A stretch of 42,349 nucleotides of DNA from a bacterium (GCA_024224995.1 JAAENB010001192.1:1-42349), one strand, 5' to 3'; shown: positions 9,428 through 17,227, numbered from the stretch's first letter. Translations and numbers: made by a program. The notes: a model not told the origin generated them from the sequence alone.

Positions 9428-10891
9428 ATGAAAAAATATCTATTTAAAAATTTATCAACATATATTTCTGTCTTTGTTATAATTTTGTTTTCTGCTCCTG
9501 CCTTTTCGCAGGAAAAATTAAATCTTTCCGAATTTATAACACTTATTAAAAAAAATCATCCTTTTTTTAAAAAAGAAGCTCTGACCCGGCAGATTAATAA
9601 AAAAGAGCAAAAGAGCCTGGGCGGTGCCCGTGATATCACCCTTAAAGCCTCTCCGTATTATCAATACTCAAAACCTGTTGCCGATGTTGGTATGGATGAT
9701 TATACCCCCACAAAGACCAGTACTGTTGGTTTTAAAGTTGAAGCTGAAAAAAGTCTCTGGATTACGGGTGGGAAAGTTGCCCTTGGCTGGGAAGGGAGTA
9801 AAATGAACTATTCCATGAACGATTCCTTCACCGGTACTTCTACCAACAACAATTATTATCAGCATAAAATTACTCTTTCTTATATTCAACCCATCCTTAA
9901 GAATTTCAGAAGCATTCTTGAACGGCTTGAATACGATCTTAAAGATTTCGATATTGCCATTTCCGGTTTACAGGCTAAAGAAAATTCCGAAGATTTTATT
10001 ACTTCGGCCGCGTCGAAATTCCTTGAATGGACGCTCCTGGTTGAGCAGAAAAAAATTGTTCATAAACGGTTGAAACTGGCCCGGGTTTCATTAAACAAAA
10101 ACCTGAGAATGCGCAGAGCCAACCTCGTAGACCGGGTTGACGTTTTACGTGCCAGGGACGAAGTTAAGACCGTTCAGCAGAGCATTGCCTCTATTGATAT
10201 GCAGCTTAAGGCCTTCCGGGCTGAGCTTGCTTCCATTGCCGGTTCCGGTTCCGGCTCTGCCTTTAATTATATCCCGGAGTTTTCATTATATGCTACTACC
10301 CCGGTCCCGGATTCAAAAGCCGCCTTTGACCTTTTGCTGCAAAAATCCCGAATTCTGGCTATTCTCTCGCAGCACAAAAAAAAGCTGATCCACGCGAAAA
10401 AAGGTTTCGAGAATGCAGCCCTTCCCGACCTGTCTGTTCAAATTTCCGGCAGCCTCCGGAGAGGCGACAAAACTTTTAATAATGCCGTTAAAACCGACAA
10501 GCCCGAATTTTATACGGGCCTGGTGTTAAGCTATCCCCTGGGCAATAACACCGCGGAAGGGGATCTTGAAAAAACCGAACTCCAGCTTAAGCAGCTTTCC
10601 GAAGAAGTGAATAGCGTTAAACGCAAGCTCCATGCCGCGTTGGCCCGTACCGTTATTCAGCTTAAAGAATTGAAAAAGATCCTTCAGCTAAACCGTGAAC
10701 AAATCGCTTCCACCAGGGAAAAAACCAGGGAAGAACAAAAACTTTTTACCCGGGGTAAAAATAAATACTTTTACGTTATCCGGAGCCGCGACCAGGAATA
10801 TGGCGCGCGCCTGGAATACGCTCAAAACGCCTACAATTACCAGCTGCTCCTGGTTCAATACCAGGCTCTTACGGATGAGCTGGTTAAATAG
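9428..10891 (+). CDS. TolC-family outer membrane efflux protein
   Basis: 487 residues. The N-terminal signal peptide has a hydrophobic core of about residues 13-24 and a likely cut after SAPAFS. The mature part starts LNLSEFITLIKKNHPF, the typical TolC opening (a helix at the first OEP repeat). Long Lys/Glu-rich amphipathic helices follow, with two structural repeats (about 30-255 and 285-485). Short strands such as ITLSYIQPILKNF and YTGLVLSYPLGNNTAEGDLE mark the barrel-insertion points. It would form a trimeric channel-tunnel for efflux or type I secretion. First of three co-oriented exported proteins (with 10964 and 11913), but no membrane-fusion protein or pump is encoded nearby, which is unusual. 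Confidence 0.88.
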   Translation: MKKYLFKNLSTYISVFVIILFSAPAFSQEKLNLSEFITLIKKNHPFFKKEALTRQINKKEQKSLGGARDITLKASPYYQYSKPVADVGMDDYTPTKTSTVGFKVEAEKSLWITGGKVALGWEGSKMNYSMNDSFTGTSTNNNYYQHKITLSYIQPILKNFRSILERLEYDLKDFDIAISGLQAKENSEDFITSAASKFLEWTLLVEQKKIVHKRLKLARVSLNKNLRMRRANLVDRVDVLRARDEVKTVQQSIASIDMQLKAFRAELASIAGSGSGSAFNYIPEFSLYATTPVPDSKAAFDLLLQKSRILAILSQHKKKLIHAKKGFENAALPDLSVQISGSLRRGDKTFNNAVKTDKPEFYTGLVLSYPLGNNTAEGDLEKTELQLKQLSEEVNSVKRKLHAALARTVIQLKELKKILQLNREQIASTREKTREEQKLFTRGKNKYFYVIRSRDQEYGARLEYAQNAYNYQLLLVQYQALTDELVK

Positions 10892-10904
10892 TGCGGCAAG
10901 GCCG

Positions 10905-10930
10905 CAAGTTTGAAGTTTAAAGTTTGAAGA
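10905..10930. repeat. AAGTTTGAAGTTT tract (repeat module, copy E)
   Basis: AAGTTTGAAGTTTAAAGTTT and continuation just downstream of the tolC-like stop. This is the AT-rich module of the composite repeat without the CCGATTACC/GGCCC part. A short GGCAAGGCCGC precedes it. Confidence 0.6.
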
Positions 10931-10963
10931 ACTTTTACAAAAGATTTATTAAAGGATTGAATT

Positions 10964-11884
10964 ATGAAAAAGTCAATGTCTACAGTTATAGTACTCGCCG
11001 CGTTTCTTTTTACTGCCGGTTATGCGAATAACGCTACGGCGCAGGATGTTGCCGGGGGTTCCCTGTTTTACAGTTATTCGCCCTATACCGGCGGCACTGA
11101 ATCCTTCGGGGGCAGTAACAGCATTCAACAGGATACTGAATTCCGGCCTCATATGGTAGACGCGAAAGCGGCCGTTCCTATTATTTTTAACAATAATAAA
11201 ACCGTTTTTGTGAATTACCTTGAATACCGGTTTTTCCTTCCTCAACTTAAAAACATGAGCTCTTCCCAACCGGGCGGGATTACCAAACCGGGTTATCTTC
11301 ACGATCTTTCGTATACGCTGCTGCTTCGTCAAGAGTTTACGAAAGATTGGTGCTTTATAACGGCCTTTACTCCCGGCGTGGCTACGGATTTTAAAGATAG
11401 TATCCTGGACCGTGGTTTTCTTATTACCAGCAGCATTGGCCTGGAAAAAAAATTCAGCAAAAACTTTATCTTCAGTTTTGGCTTTATCTATGGGCCCGGT
11501 TCCAAAATTCCGGTTCTTCCCTATATTGGTTTTGAGTGGACGATCAATTCAGGAATTGATTTCAACGTCTTTCTCCCGTACGAGATAGAACTTTTATTTG
11601 ATATTTCTTCCGCTGCTGAAATTGGTATATTCGGCGAAATTGAAGAAAATACTTTTACTCTCAACAAAGGCAGCTATGGGGTCGACGATCCCCTGCTCTA
11701 TTATGCCAGGGGTGCGGCTGGTGCCCGCTTTAATATCCATTTTCACGAATGGGTTCACCTTACCATGGAAGCGGGGTATTCCCTTTTTCAATATTATGAA
11801 GTTAAAAATAATGACAACAAAATTTATTCATTTACAATAAAAGAAGCATGGACCGTAAAAGCCGGGGTTGCCCTGGGCGTTTAA
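10964..11884 (+). CDS. Outer membrane beta-barrel protein, DUF6268-like
   Basis: 306 residues. A signal peptide (core VIVLAAFLFTAGYA, likely cut after ATAQ) is followed by alternating aromatic/polar strands and an even C-terminus ending VKAGVALGV, as expected for an outer-membrane barrel. The order of features (LHDLSYTLLLRQEFTKDWCF, TPGVATDFKDS, FGFIYGPGSKIPVLPYIGFE, FNVFLPYEIELLF) resembles DUF6268 proteins. That assignment is from memory of the family and is tentative. It lies 72 bases after the TolC-like gene and 28 before the LolA-like gene, suggesting one transcript for a three-protein envelope unit. Confidence 0.7.
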   Translation: MKKSMSTVIVLAAFLFTAGYANNATAQDVAGGSLFYSYSPYTGGTESFGGSNSIQQDTEFRPHMVDAKAAVPIIFNNNKTVFVNYLEYRFFLPQLKNMSSSQPGGITKPGYLHDLSYTLLLRQEFTKDWCFITAFTPGVATDFKDSILDRGFLITSSIGLEKKFSKNFIFSFGFIYGPGSKIPVLPYIGFEWTINSGIDFNVFLPYEIELLFDISSAAEIGIFGEIEENTFTLNKGSYGVDDPLLYYARGAAGARFNIHFHEWVHLTMEAGYSLFQYYEVKNNDNKIYSFTIKEAWTVKAGVALGV

Positions 11885-11912
11885 GGACTTTCATGTTTAC
11901 GGAGGATTTACT

Positions 11913-12668
11913 ATGAAACTTACATCATCAAAAAAAATATCTGCAATTTCCCGGTTCTCAGTTCTTGCCCTGGTTTTTGTCCCCCTGGCAAGTGTTTCTC
12001 TCATGGCTAAACCAGGCGACCCGCTCTGGAAAAAAGCGGTTAAAATCGCGAAAGCAAATGAAAACCTTGTGCCGCACCGAATCAAGGAACACGAAAAGAT
12101 TTTTGATTCCGGCGGCAAGCTTGAAGAATCTTCTATATCGACCTATTCCTTTGTTAAAGATCCTAAAAAACTTTTTACCTATGTTCTTAAGAGCTCGGTT
12201 AAAGACGGCAAAGACTATACAGCCGAGAAGAAAAAAGAACTTAAAGAATACAGCGACAAAGATATTATCGGGAATGATGAGGAAAACCCTTTTGATCCCC
12301 GTGTTCAAAATTCCGTCTCCATTAAAAGAACCGGTAAAACCGCTGTTATTAACAATAGAAAATGCGTGGTATTCCGGTATTCCCAAAAAACTAAAGAAAC
12401 CACCTGGAACGGCACGGTTTGGCTCGACGCGAAGTCCGGCGCTCCCCTGAAACTGGCTGCTCGTCCCCGGAAAATGATATCGGAAAAAGACTTTAAAACC
12501 CGCAGTATGCTTATGGTTATTTCTTTTGATTATTCCAACAAGGGCTCCTGGTTTCCCAAAATCATATACATTGAAATGGATATTTCCGTTAATATTATGC
12601 CGCTTGTTACGTTTGATGGGAAGGTTAAAAGTACGATTTCCTTAAGCAGCTATTCGGTGTTTAAGTAA
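11913..12668 (+). CDS. Exported LolA-like / outer-membrane lipoprotein-sorting-type protein
   Basis: 251 residues from the ATG preceded by GGAGG (11901-11905). A longer reading starting 45 bases earlier would run into the upstream gene and lacks a binding site. A signal peptide with hydrophobic core about 15-27 ends near SLMA-KPGDP. The mature part shows a half-barrel style pattern: KKLFTYVLKSSVKDG, NNRKCVVFRYSQKTKETTWN, GTVWLDAKSGAPLKLAARPR and a final strand KSTISLSSYSVFK. This is the layout of LolA/LolB-like proteins that bind lipids in the periplasm, often encoded beside RND/MMPL exporters. Fold assignment is an inference; no catalytic motif is seen. Confidence 0.6.
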   Translation: MKLTSSKKISAISRFSVLALVFVPLASVSLMAKPGDPLWKKAVKIAKANENLVPHRIKEHEKIFDSGGKLEESSISTYSFVKDPKKLFTYVLKSSVKDGKDYTAEKKKELKEYSDKDIIGNDEENPFDPRVQNSVSIKRTGKTAVINNRKCVVFRYSQKTKETTWNGTVWLDAKSGAPLKLAARPRKMISEKDFKTRSMLMVISFDYSNKGSWFPKIIYIEMDISVNIMPLVTFDGKVKSTISLSSYSVFK

Positions 12669-12691
12669 AGGTCATCGCTGGCTCGGGGTCT

Positions 12692-12990
12692 GTTTTGCGA
12701 AGATGCTCCGGACAAGGTGTGCGGACCCTGCGAGGGTGCGGACCCTGCGAGGGTGCGGACCCTGCGAGGGGTTTCTGAGAGACGTTGCAGTGCAACGCCT
12801 TTACTGGCTGGTTTCAGGCCAGGGTTATGGAGATTCCGGGGAGGGGCGTGCCTCTGCGAGGGGATCGTTTTGCGAAGATGCTCCGGGAAAAGGCATGCCT
12901 CTTCCCTGCACACAAACGTCTCTAAAACCGCTCCTTCGGCAAAAAACCTCGAACTTCTTGAGAACAGCGCTGGCAGATTAGTCTATAAGG
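12692..12990. repeat. GC-rich gap with degenerate repeats, no gene
   Basis: The 335-base gap contains a 20-bp direct repeat (GTTTTGCGAAGATGCTCCGG at 12692-12711 and 12867-12886), a 17-bp triplication, a decayed AGACGTTGCA-g-TGCAACG hairpin (12780-12797) and a CGTCTCTAAAACCG half of the same family near 12918. Open frames across it have no binding sites and are compositionally repeat-derived, so it is not annotated as coding. It looks like accumulated dispersed repeats. Confidence 0.65.
12720..12770. repeat. Tandem repeat, 3 x 17 bp
   Basis: Three exact consecutive copies of TGCGGACCCTGCGAGGG. Since 17 is not a multiple of three, each copy shifts frame, arguing against coding. It is part of the GC-rich gap after the LolA-like gene. 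Confidence 0.9.
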
Positions 12991-13003
12991 AAAAATATTT
13001 ACT

Positions 13004-14101
13004 ATGAATACAAAAGTGTCAAACAACACCCGTATTACGGGTTTCGATTTCGCGCGAGCCTGCGCCATATTCGGTATGATCCTGGAAAATTTTGTTATGT
13101 CCATGGAGGCCGCTCATTCCGGTCCTTCCTGGCTTACTTCGATTTTTAATATCTTTGAAGGAAGATCGGCTCCTCTTTTTGTTGTTCTCGCGGGTGTTGG
13201 AATTTCTCTTATGTCAAAAAAAATGTTTGAATCTTCCGGTTCGTTCCGGCAAGCCCGGTCTGTTTTATTAAAACGGGCTCTCTTTTTATTTACTGCCGGT
13301 TTTATTCACTCCCTTTTCTGGGAAGCCGATATTCTCCATTTTTTCGCGGTTTATTTTATCGCGGCTGCGTGCTTTCTTTCCACGTCAAATTTCCGGCTCC
13401 TGGGATGTGCTTTTATTTTCATGATTGTTTTTGTTATTCTAACCGGTAATTTTGATTATAATTCCGGCTGGATATTCGGTTCCGCTTCCCTTGCCTATAC
13501 CGATCTCTGGTCTCTTGAAGGCTCTTTCAGGCATATCTTTTTTAACGGCTATCATCCCCTGTTTCCCTGGATGGCATTTCTCCTGGTTGGCATGTGGCTC
13601 GGCAGATTGGATCTTTCGAATTCCGCTGCCCGTAAAAAAATATTATTCTCGTGTATTGGTATTGCCCTCATTGTTAAAACCGGGTCTCTTTTCCTGCTGG
13701 ATTACTTTTCCACGAACCCCTGGGGCATGCCGCCGGAAACAATTTCCGTTCTCTTTGGCATTGAACTTTTACCGCCCATGCCTCTTTATATCATTTTTTC
13801 TACATCCGTTTCCCTGGCTCTAATTATTATCAGCATTATTCTTTGTGAACGCTTTTCTGAAAATAATTTGATCCCGAAAATTAGCTCTATTGGGCAAATG
13901 TCTTTATCGCTCTATATTATGCATGTTTTTGTGGGTATTGTTCCGTTGGATTTCCTGGGCATATTGACTAACAGATCGCTTTCTTTTGCCTTTGTTTACT
14001 CTTTCCTGGTGGTTGTTCTCTTAAGCCTGTTTGCCATCCTATGGAGTAAAAAATTCAACCGGGGCCCCCTGGAATCGTTTATGCGCTCTTTAACAGAGTG
14101 A
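13004..14101 (+). CDS. Polytopic membrane protein, DUF418/HGSNAT-like acyltransferase family
   Basis: 365 residues with about ten hydrophobic segments. It opens RITGFDFARACAIFGMILEN, matching the R..G-D-ARG-A--GM start of DUF418 (YeiB) and heparan-alpha-glucosaminide N-acetyltransferase-like (DUF1624) proteins. GRSAPLFVVLAGVGISLM (about 54-71) is the second shared block, and ILHFFAVYFIAAACF (about 112-126) fits the ILH-YA motif. A late segment ISSIGQMSLSLYIMHVFVGI resembles the G-MSLT-YI-H block. Such proteins are thought to transfer acyl groups to surface sugars or lipids, but the substrate is not known. Probably its own transcription unit; it follows the GC-rich repeat gap. Confidence 0.72.
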   Translation: MNTKVSNNTRITGFDFARACAIFGMILENFVMSMEAAHSGPSWLTSIFNIFEGRSAPLFVVLAGVGISLMSKKMFESSGSFRQARSVLLKRALFLFTAGFIHSLFWEADILHFFAVYFIAAACFLSTSNFRLLGCAFIFMIVFVILTGNFDYNSGWIFGSASLAYTDLWSLEGSFRHIFFNGYHPLFPWMAFLLVGMWLGRLDLSNSAARKKILFSCIGIALIVKTGSLFLLDYFSTNPWGMPPETISVLFGIELLPPMPLYIIFSTSVSLALIIISIILCERFSENNLIPKISSIGQMSLSLYIMHVFVGIVPLDFLGILTNRSLSFAFVYSFLVVVLLSLFAILWSKKFNRGPLESFMRSLTE

Positions 14102-14127
14102 TTTATAAGAAAAAACGGAAAAATAAG

Positions 14128-14154
14128 TCTGATATCTCAAGGTCAGACGACTTT
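14128..14154 (+). promoter_or_regulatory. Shared 27-bp element, copy 2
   Basis: TCTGAT-N5-AAGGTCAGACGACTTT just after the acyltransferase stop, with the same base pattern and spacing as 9333-9359. Similarity continues weakly downstream (TTTGTA-C-TTTT versus TTTTTGTATATTTT), where a -10-like TATATT sits. The next gene starts 407 bases further on, with GC-rich repeats in between, so the repeats may have inserted between this element and its gene. Confidence 0.5.
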
Positions 14155-14174
14155 TTTCGCTGTTTTTGTATATT

Positions 14175-14400
14175 TTAATTGCCCCCCAACCCCCGGAGGG
14201 GGCGCAAGAGTTTTTGGAAAGGCACTGTACTCTTTTGGGTTTAGAACCTTTTTCCAACATCTTCTTCCCCCTCGGGGGTGCTACCCCTGCAAGGGGATTT
14301 AGACCGGGGCTTTGTTCTGTTCCCGGGGTTAAGAACCCCGGGCTACATGACGATGCCCCGCTGGGGCATTATTGAATGGGACCAAATTCCCTCGCAGGGG
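14175..14400. repeat. GC-rich dispersed repeat cluster, no gene
   Basis: Contains CCCCCAACCCCCGGAGGGGG, CTCGGGGGTGC, a CCCGGGGTT-AAG-AACCCCGGG hairpin continuing into CTACATGACGATGCCCC and GCTGGGGC. The last part has a close inverted-orientation relative at 18781-18815. Together with the 27-bp inverted repeat it fills the 459-base gap before the acyl-CoA dehydrogenase. Open frames through it are palindrome artefacts. Confidence 0.65.
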
Positions 14401-14425
14401 TTTCATAGCATTGCGAGCTGCATCT

Positions 14426-14519
14426 GGCCTGGAAGTAGTATGGGCTCTTTGGGTTGTGAGGACTGTTTGAGCAAAGCGAGTTCCGGAGCAATCCAAAGAG
14501 CCCATACTACTTCCAGGCC
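14426..14519. repeat. Perfect 27-bp inverted repeat with 40-base loop (MITE-like or stem-loop)
   Basis: Left arm 14426-14452 (begins GGCCTGGAAGTAGTATGGGC) and right arm 14493-14519 (its exact reverse complement). The loop holds GGACTGTTTGAGCAAAGCG and AGTTCCGGAG. Perfection of the arms suggests recent origin or selection on structure. No transposase is nearby. It ends 41 bases before the acyl-CoA dehydrogenase start, so in RNA it would form a strong hairpin in the 5' leader. Confidence 0.85.
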
Positions 14520-14560
14520 CGCTTACAAACACAATTTTAACTATTTTACGGAGGAATACT

Positions 14561-15808
14561 ATGTTTGATTTTATTATGACAGAAGAGCAAAAAAAATTAC
14601 GGGATGAAGCGCGGGAATTTACCAAATGGGTTCCCAGAGAAATGATCCTTGCCATGGACGCGGAGGAAATACAGTTTCCTCATGAATATTTAAAAGAGGC
14701 CGGGAAACGGAATCTTCTGGGGATCAGGATCCCAAAAGAATACGGCGGCAGAGGGCTGAGCTGGGTCGATGACGGCATTGTGGCGGAAGAGATCGGGGTT
14801 GCCAGTTACTCTCTTGCCTGTCTCTGGGGGGTTGGCGCCACTATTGTTTGCGATGCCATTGTTGAGTTCGGTTCCGAAGAACTCAAGCAGGCTGTGGTTG
14901 TTCCGCTTTTGAAAGGAGAGACCTTTGCTGCGGAGTGTCTTACTGAGCCGCGAGGCGGTTCCGATTTTTTTGGCGCCACCACTACCGCGCGAAAAGATGG
15001 CGATGACTGGATCATTAACGGGCAAAAACGTTTTATCGTTGGTGCCGAAGGCGCGGACTGGTTCCTGGTCTACGCGGTTACCGATCCCGATGCTCCGGCT
15101 CACAAGCGTATGACCGCTTTTATGATTCCCCGTACCGATGGGGTTGAAAGCAAATATATTTACGGGCTCATGGGTGTCCGCGGCGGCGGTGCCGGAAGAC
15201 TTACTCTTACTGATGTGCGGGTTCCGGAACGCTACGCGCTGAACGGGATTAACAATGGATATGAAGTCTTTGTCCGTATGATGGTGCCCGAAAGACTTGG
15301 TACTGCTGCCATGACTATCGGTTCCGTTCGTCCGGCTATTGATATTGCTACCAGGTATACTTCCCGGAGAAAAGCCTTTGGCCAGCCTATTATGAATTTC
15401 CAGGCCGTGGGCTTTAAAGTGGCCGACTGCGTTATGCAGCTCGATGCCATGCGTTCTTTGATCTATTCTACCTGCCTTGCTGTGGACTCCGGCACTGTCC
15501 ACGCCGGAAGAGTCCGGCGTATGGTTTCGGAAAGCAAAAAATTCGTTACCGAAGGAGCCTGGGATATTGCCAATAAATGCATGCAGGCTGTTGGCGGGAT
15601 CGGTTATACCAGCGTCTTTCCGCTTGAGAGAATCGTGCGGGATATCCGGCTCTCCATGATCTGGGTTGGTACCAATGAAATTATGCAGCTTATTATTCAG
15701 AATGAGTGGTATAAAGAGTTCGACAAGGTTATTTCAAAAGAGAATGTCCGGGATGTTGAACAGGATGCCCTGAACGCTGATGATGTTGAAGAGAAAGTTT
15801 ATGAGTGA
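14561..15808 (+). CDS. Acyl-CoA dehydrogenase with IVD/LCAD-type catalytic base placement
   Basis: 415-residue FAD flavoenzyme that would oxidise an acyl-CoA to the 2-enoyl-CoA and pass electrons to ETF. Family blocks are visible: LGIRIPKEYGGRGLSW (53-68), FAAECLTEPRGGSDFFGAT (122-140), GQKRFIVGAEGADWFLVYA (154-172), RKAFGQPIMNFQAV (270-283) and QAVGGIGYTSVFPLER (342-357). In the C-terminal block the usual Y-E-G-T is W-V-G-T (V369), so the common catalytic Glu is absent. A Glu (E244, MMVPERLGTAA) sits where isovaleryl- and long-chain-type enzymes place theirs. This suggests a branched, long-chain or unusual substrate. GGAGG precedes the ATG. No other beta-oxidation gene lies nearby. Confidence 0.92.
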   Translation: MFDFIMTEEQKKLRDEAREFTKWVPREMILAMDAEEIQFPHEYLKEAGKRNLLGIRIPKEYGGRGLSWVDDGIVAEEIGVASYSLACLWGVGATIVCDAIVEFGSEELKQAVVVPLLKGETFAAECLTEPRGGSDFFGATTTARKDGDDWIINGQKRFIVGAEGADWFLVYAVTDPDAPAHKRMTAFMIPRTDGVESKYIYGLMGVRGGGAGRLTLTDVRVPERYALNGINNGYEVFVRMMVPERLGTAAMTIGSVRPAIDIATRYTSRRKAFGQPIMNFQAVGFKVADCVMQLDAMRSLIYSTCLAVDSGTVHAGRVRRMVSESKKFVTEGAWDIANKCMQAVGGIGYTSVFPLERIVRDIRLSMIWVGTNEIMQLIIQNEWYKEFDKVISKENVRDVEQDALNADDVEEKVYE

Positions 15809-15857
15809 ATAAGGTGCAAGGAACAAGGCGAAAGGAAAAAGGAGAAGACAGAACCCG

Positions 15858-15883
15858 TAGAGACGCTGCATGCAGCGTCTCTA
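15858..15883. repeat. Perfect 26-bp palindrome of the TAGAGACG...CGTCTCTA family
   Basis: TAGAGACGCTGCA followed by its exact reverse complement, between convergent genes. Degenerate relatives occur at 12780-12797 (AGACGTTGCA-g-TGCAACG), 12918 (CGTCTCTAAAACCG) and inside composite repeat B (TTTTAGAGACGCC). Palindromes of this kind are dispersed in several phyla. It lacks the following T-run expected of a terminator. Confidence 0.75.
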
Positions 15884-15906
15884 AAAGTGCCCCAGGGCTA
15901 TATAAG

Positions 15907-16962
15907 CTATCTCCCTCCCAATGACCGCCGGGTTGCCAGTTTCGCCTTTGCCCGCTGTTTATATTCCTGCGCTTTCCCATGCCCCGGGTTTGCCAGCAGC
16001 ACTTTGTTCATTTCATTGATTGCTGCCTGGTATTTGCCGCTGTCGTAATAACGCAGGCCCGATCTATAGTAGCGGGATGCGTTCCTGTTAAGGCTCTCTT
16101 TAGTTTTATCAAGATATTTGTTTGTTGATTTATACCCGCTCTCTTTTTTGTTTATGGCTCTGAATCTTCCGTAGGCGGCCACGTAATTTTTTTTATTGTA
16201 GTATCCTATTGCTGCCTGGTATTCCGCGTCAAGGGCTATCATCCTGTTGCATTTTTTCAGGAGCTCTTTTGAATCTTCATCCCAGGGGTTGATCGTGAGA
16301 ACCGTTAGCAGTTCGCTTTTGGCTTTTTTGAATTTATCCGCGGAATAGTATTTCTCAGCCCGGTCACTATAGGGGCTGGCCTTTTGTTCCAGCGCGCTCT
16401 TTATGTTGTCCATAAGGGTGAATTGTTTAAGGCCCAGGGGATTGATTTTTTTTGCCCTGAGACAGGTCCGGTATGCTTTTTGATACTGCTTTCTTTTAAA
16501 TTGTTTTTCCGCGAGCGCTACTACTTGATCGTATTTTCCTGCCAGCTTTTCTCTGCATTCCCCTATTTGTGTTCCAACATTGGCATTGTCCGGATCCTGC
16601 TTTTCAACCAGGAGAAAAAGGTCAAGAGCTGCTTCGTATTTTCGACCCCTTTTTAATTTCATTCCCCTGGCATAGTTTATATCGGCCTTACGCTTTTCTT
16701 TTCTTTCTTCTCGTTTCAGGTAGTTATTGGTTTTCGCAAGGTAGCCTTTCGCGTTTTTGTATTCGGGATCAATCGATACTACCGTATCGAATCGGTCATT
16801 GGCCTCTTCGTATTTTCCCTGGTTATACAGGGTTACTCCTTCTTTGTATGTCTTGTTCCGCTTCTCCTTCATGTATTGATAGATCGTGGTGCAGCCGGTG
16901 AACTCGATTGTAAGGATGAGCGCGAAGATTAAAAGAAAAATTGTCGATAATCGTTTTTTCAT
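15907..16962 (-). CDS. TPR-repeat lipoprotein
   Basis: 351 residues. A lipoprotein signal peptide (KKRLSTIFLLIFALILTIEF) ends in the lipobox TGC, with the acylated cysteine at residue 24. The mature part is made of tetratricopeptide-like helical pairs: YKEGVTLYNQGKYEEANDRF (about 39-58), ARGMKLKRGRKYEAALDLF (about 98-116), AEKQFKRKQYQKAYRTC, AEKYYSADKFKKAKSELL, AIGYYNKKNYVAAYGRF and SGLRYYDSGKYQAAINEM. At least six units separated by 30-45 residues are seen. TPR lipoproteins scaffold envelope complexes; the partner is unknown. A good sigma70-like promoter lies just upstream. Highly basic overall. Confidence 0.88.
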   Translation of the reverse strand: MKKRLSTIFLLIFALILTIEFTGCTTIYQYMKEKRNKTYKEGVTLYNQGKYEEANDRFDTVVSIDPEYKNAKGYLAKTNNYLKREERKEKRKADINYARGMKLKRGRKYEAALDLFLLVEKQDPDNANVGTQIGECREKLAGKYDQVVALAEKQFKRKQYQKAYRTCLRAKKINPLGLKQFTLMDNIKSALEQKASPYSDRAEKYYSADKFKKAKSELLTVLTINPWDEDSKELLKKCNRMIALDAEYQAAIGYYNKKNYVAAYGRFRAINKKESGYKSTNKYLDKTKESLNRNASRYYRSGLRYYDSGKYQAAINEMNKVLLANPGHGKAQEYKQRAKAKLATRRSLGGR

Positions 16963-16997
16963 GGTTTTTTCCCGTTTTTTTTGATGATGATTTTATC

Positions 16998-17025
16998 ACT
17001 ATCAGCGGATTCAAAAATTTGTCAA
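16998..17025 (-). promoter_or_regulatory. Sigma70-like promoter of the TPR lipoprotein gene
   Basis: Minus strand -35 TTGACA (17020-17025), 16-bp spacer, -10 GATAGT (16998-17003), 36 bases before the start codon. Confidence 0.6.
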
Positions 17026-17170
17026 TGATTTTCAAAAAAAAACACCTTCCTCAAAAAAAGACTATATATATAATGTAATGTTTCAATATCAGTGTGGCAA
17101 AAATATAAAATACAAAGGGTTTAGGGAATTTAGGAGGGAGTGCCGGGGGTGGGAGGCAGGCCGTGGAAAA

Positions 17171-17191
17171 GGGGTGACTCAATGTCACCCC
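17171..17191 (-). terminator. Terminator after the YadA-head-like pseudogene
   Basis: Stem GGGGTGAC / GTCACCCC with loop TCAAT; on the minus strand it is followed by CTTTTCC. It lies about 37 bases past the minus-strand stop at 17228. Confidence 0.6.
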
Positions 17192-17227
17192 CTCTATCTT
17201 TAAACGTCGGCAGGCTTTTATAATCAA

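Noticed and set aside
12720..12770. Possible CRISPR-like array
   Set aside because: Copies are directly adjacent with no spacers, and no cas genes are present.
12650..13007. Three overlapping frames in the GC-rich gap after the LolA-like gene
   Set aside because: They translate a 17-bp tandem repeat and other direct repeats in different frames; no binding sites.
14166..14655. Frames across the inverted repeat (14278-14568, 14329-14655)
   Set aside because: Both strands read the same palindromic arms, so mirrored peptides appear; the minus-strand one also runs into the acyl-CoA dehydrogenase.
14690..15502. 270-codon minus-strand frame inside acyl-CoA dehydrogenase
   Set aside because: Antisense to a clear enzyme; composition (His/Ser/Gly-rich) typical of shadow frames.
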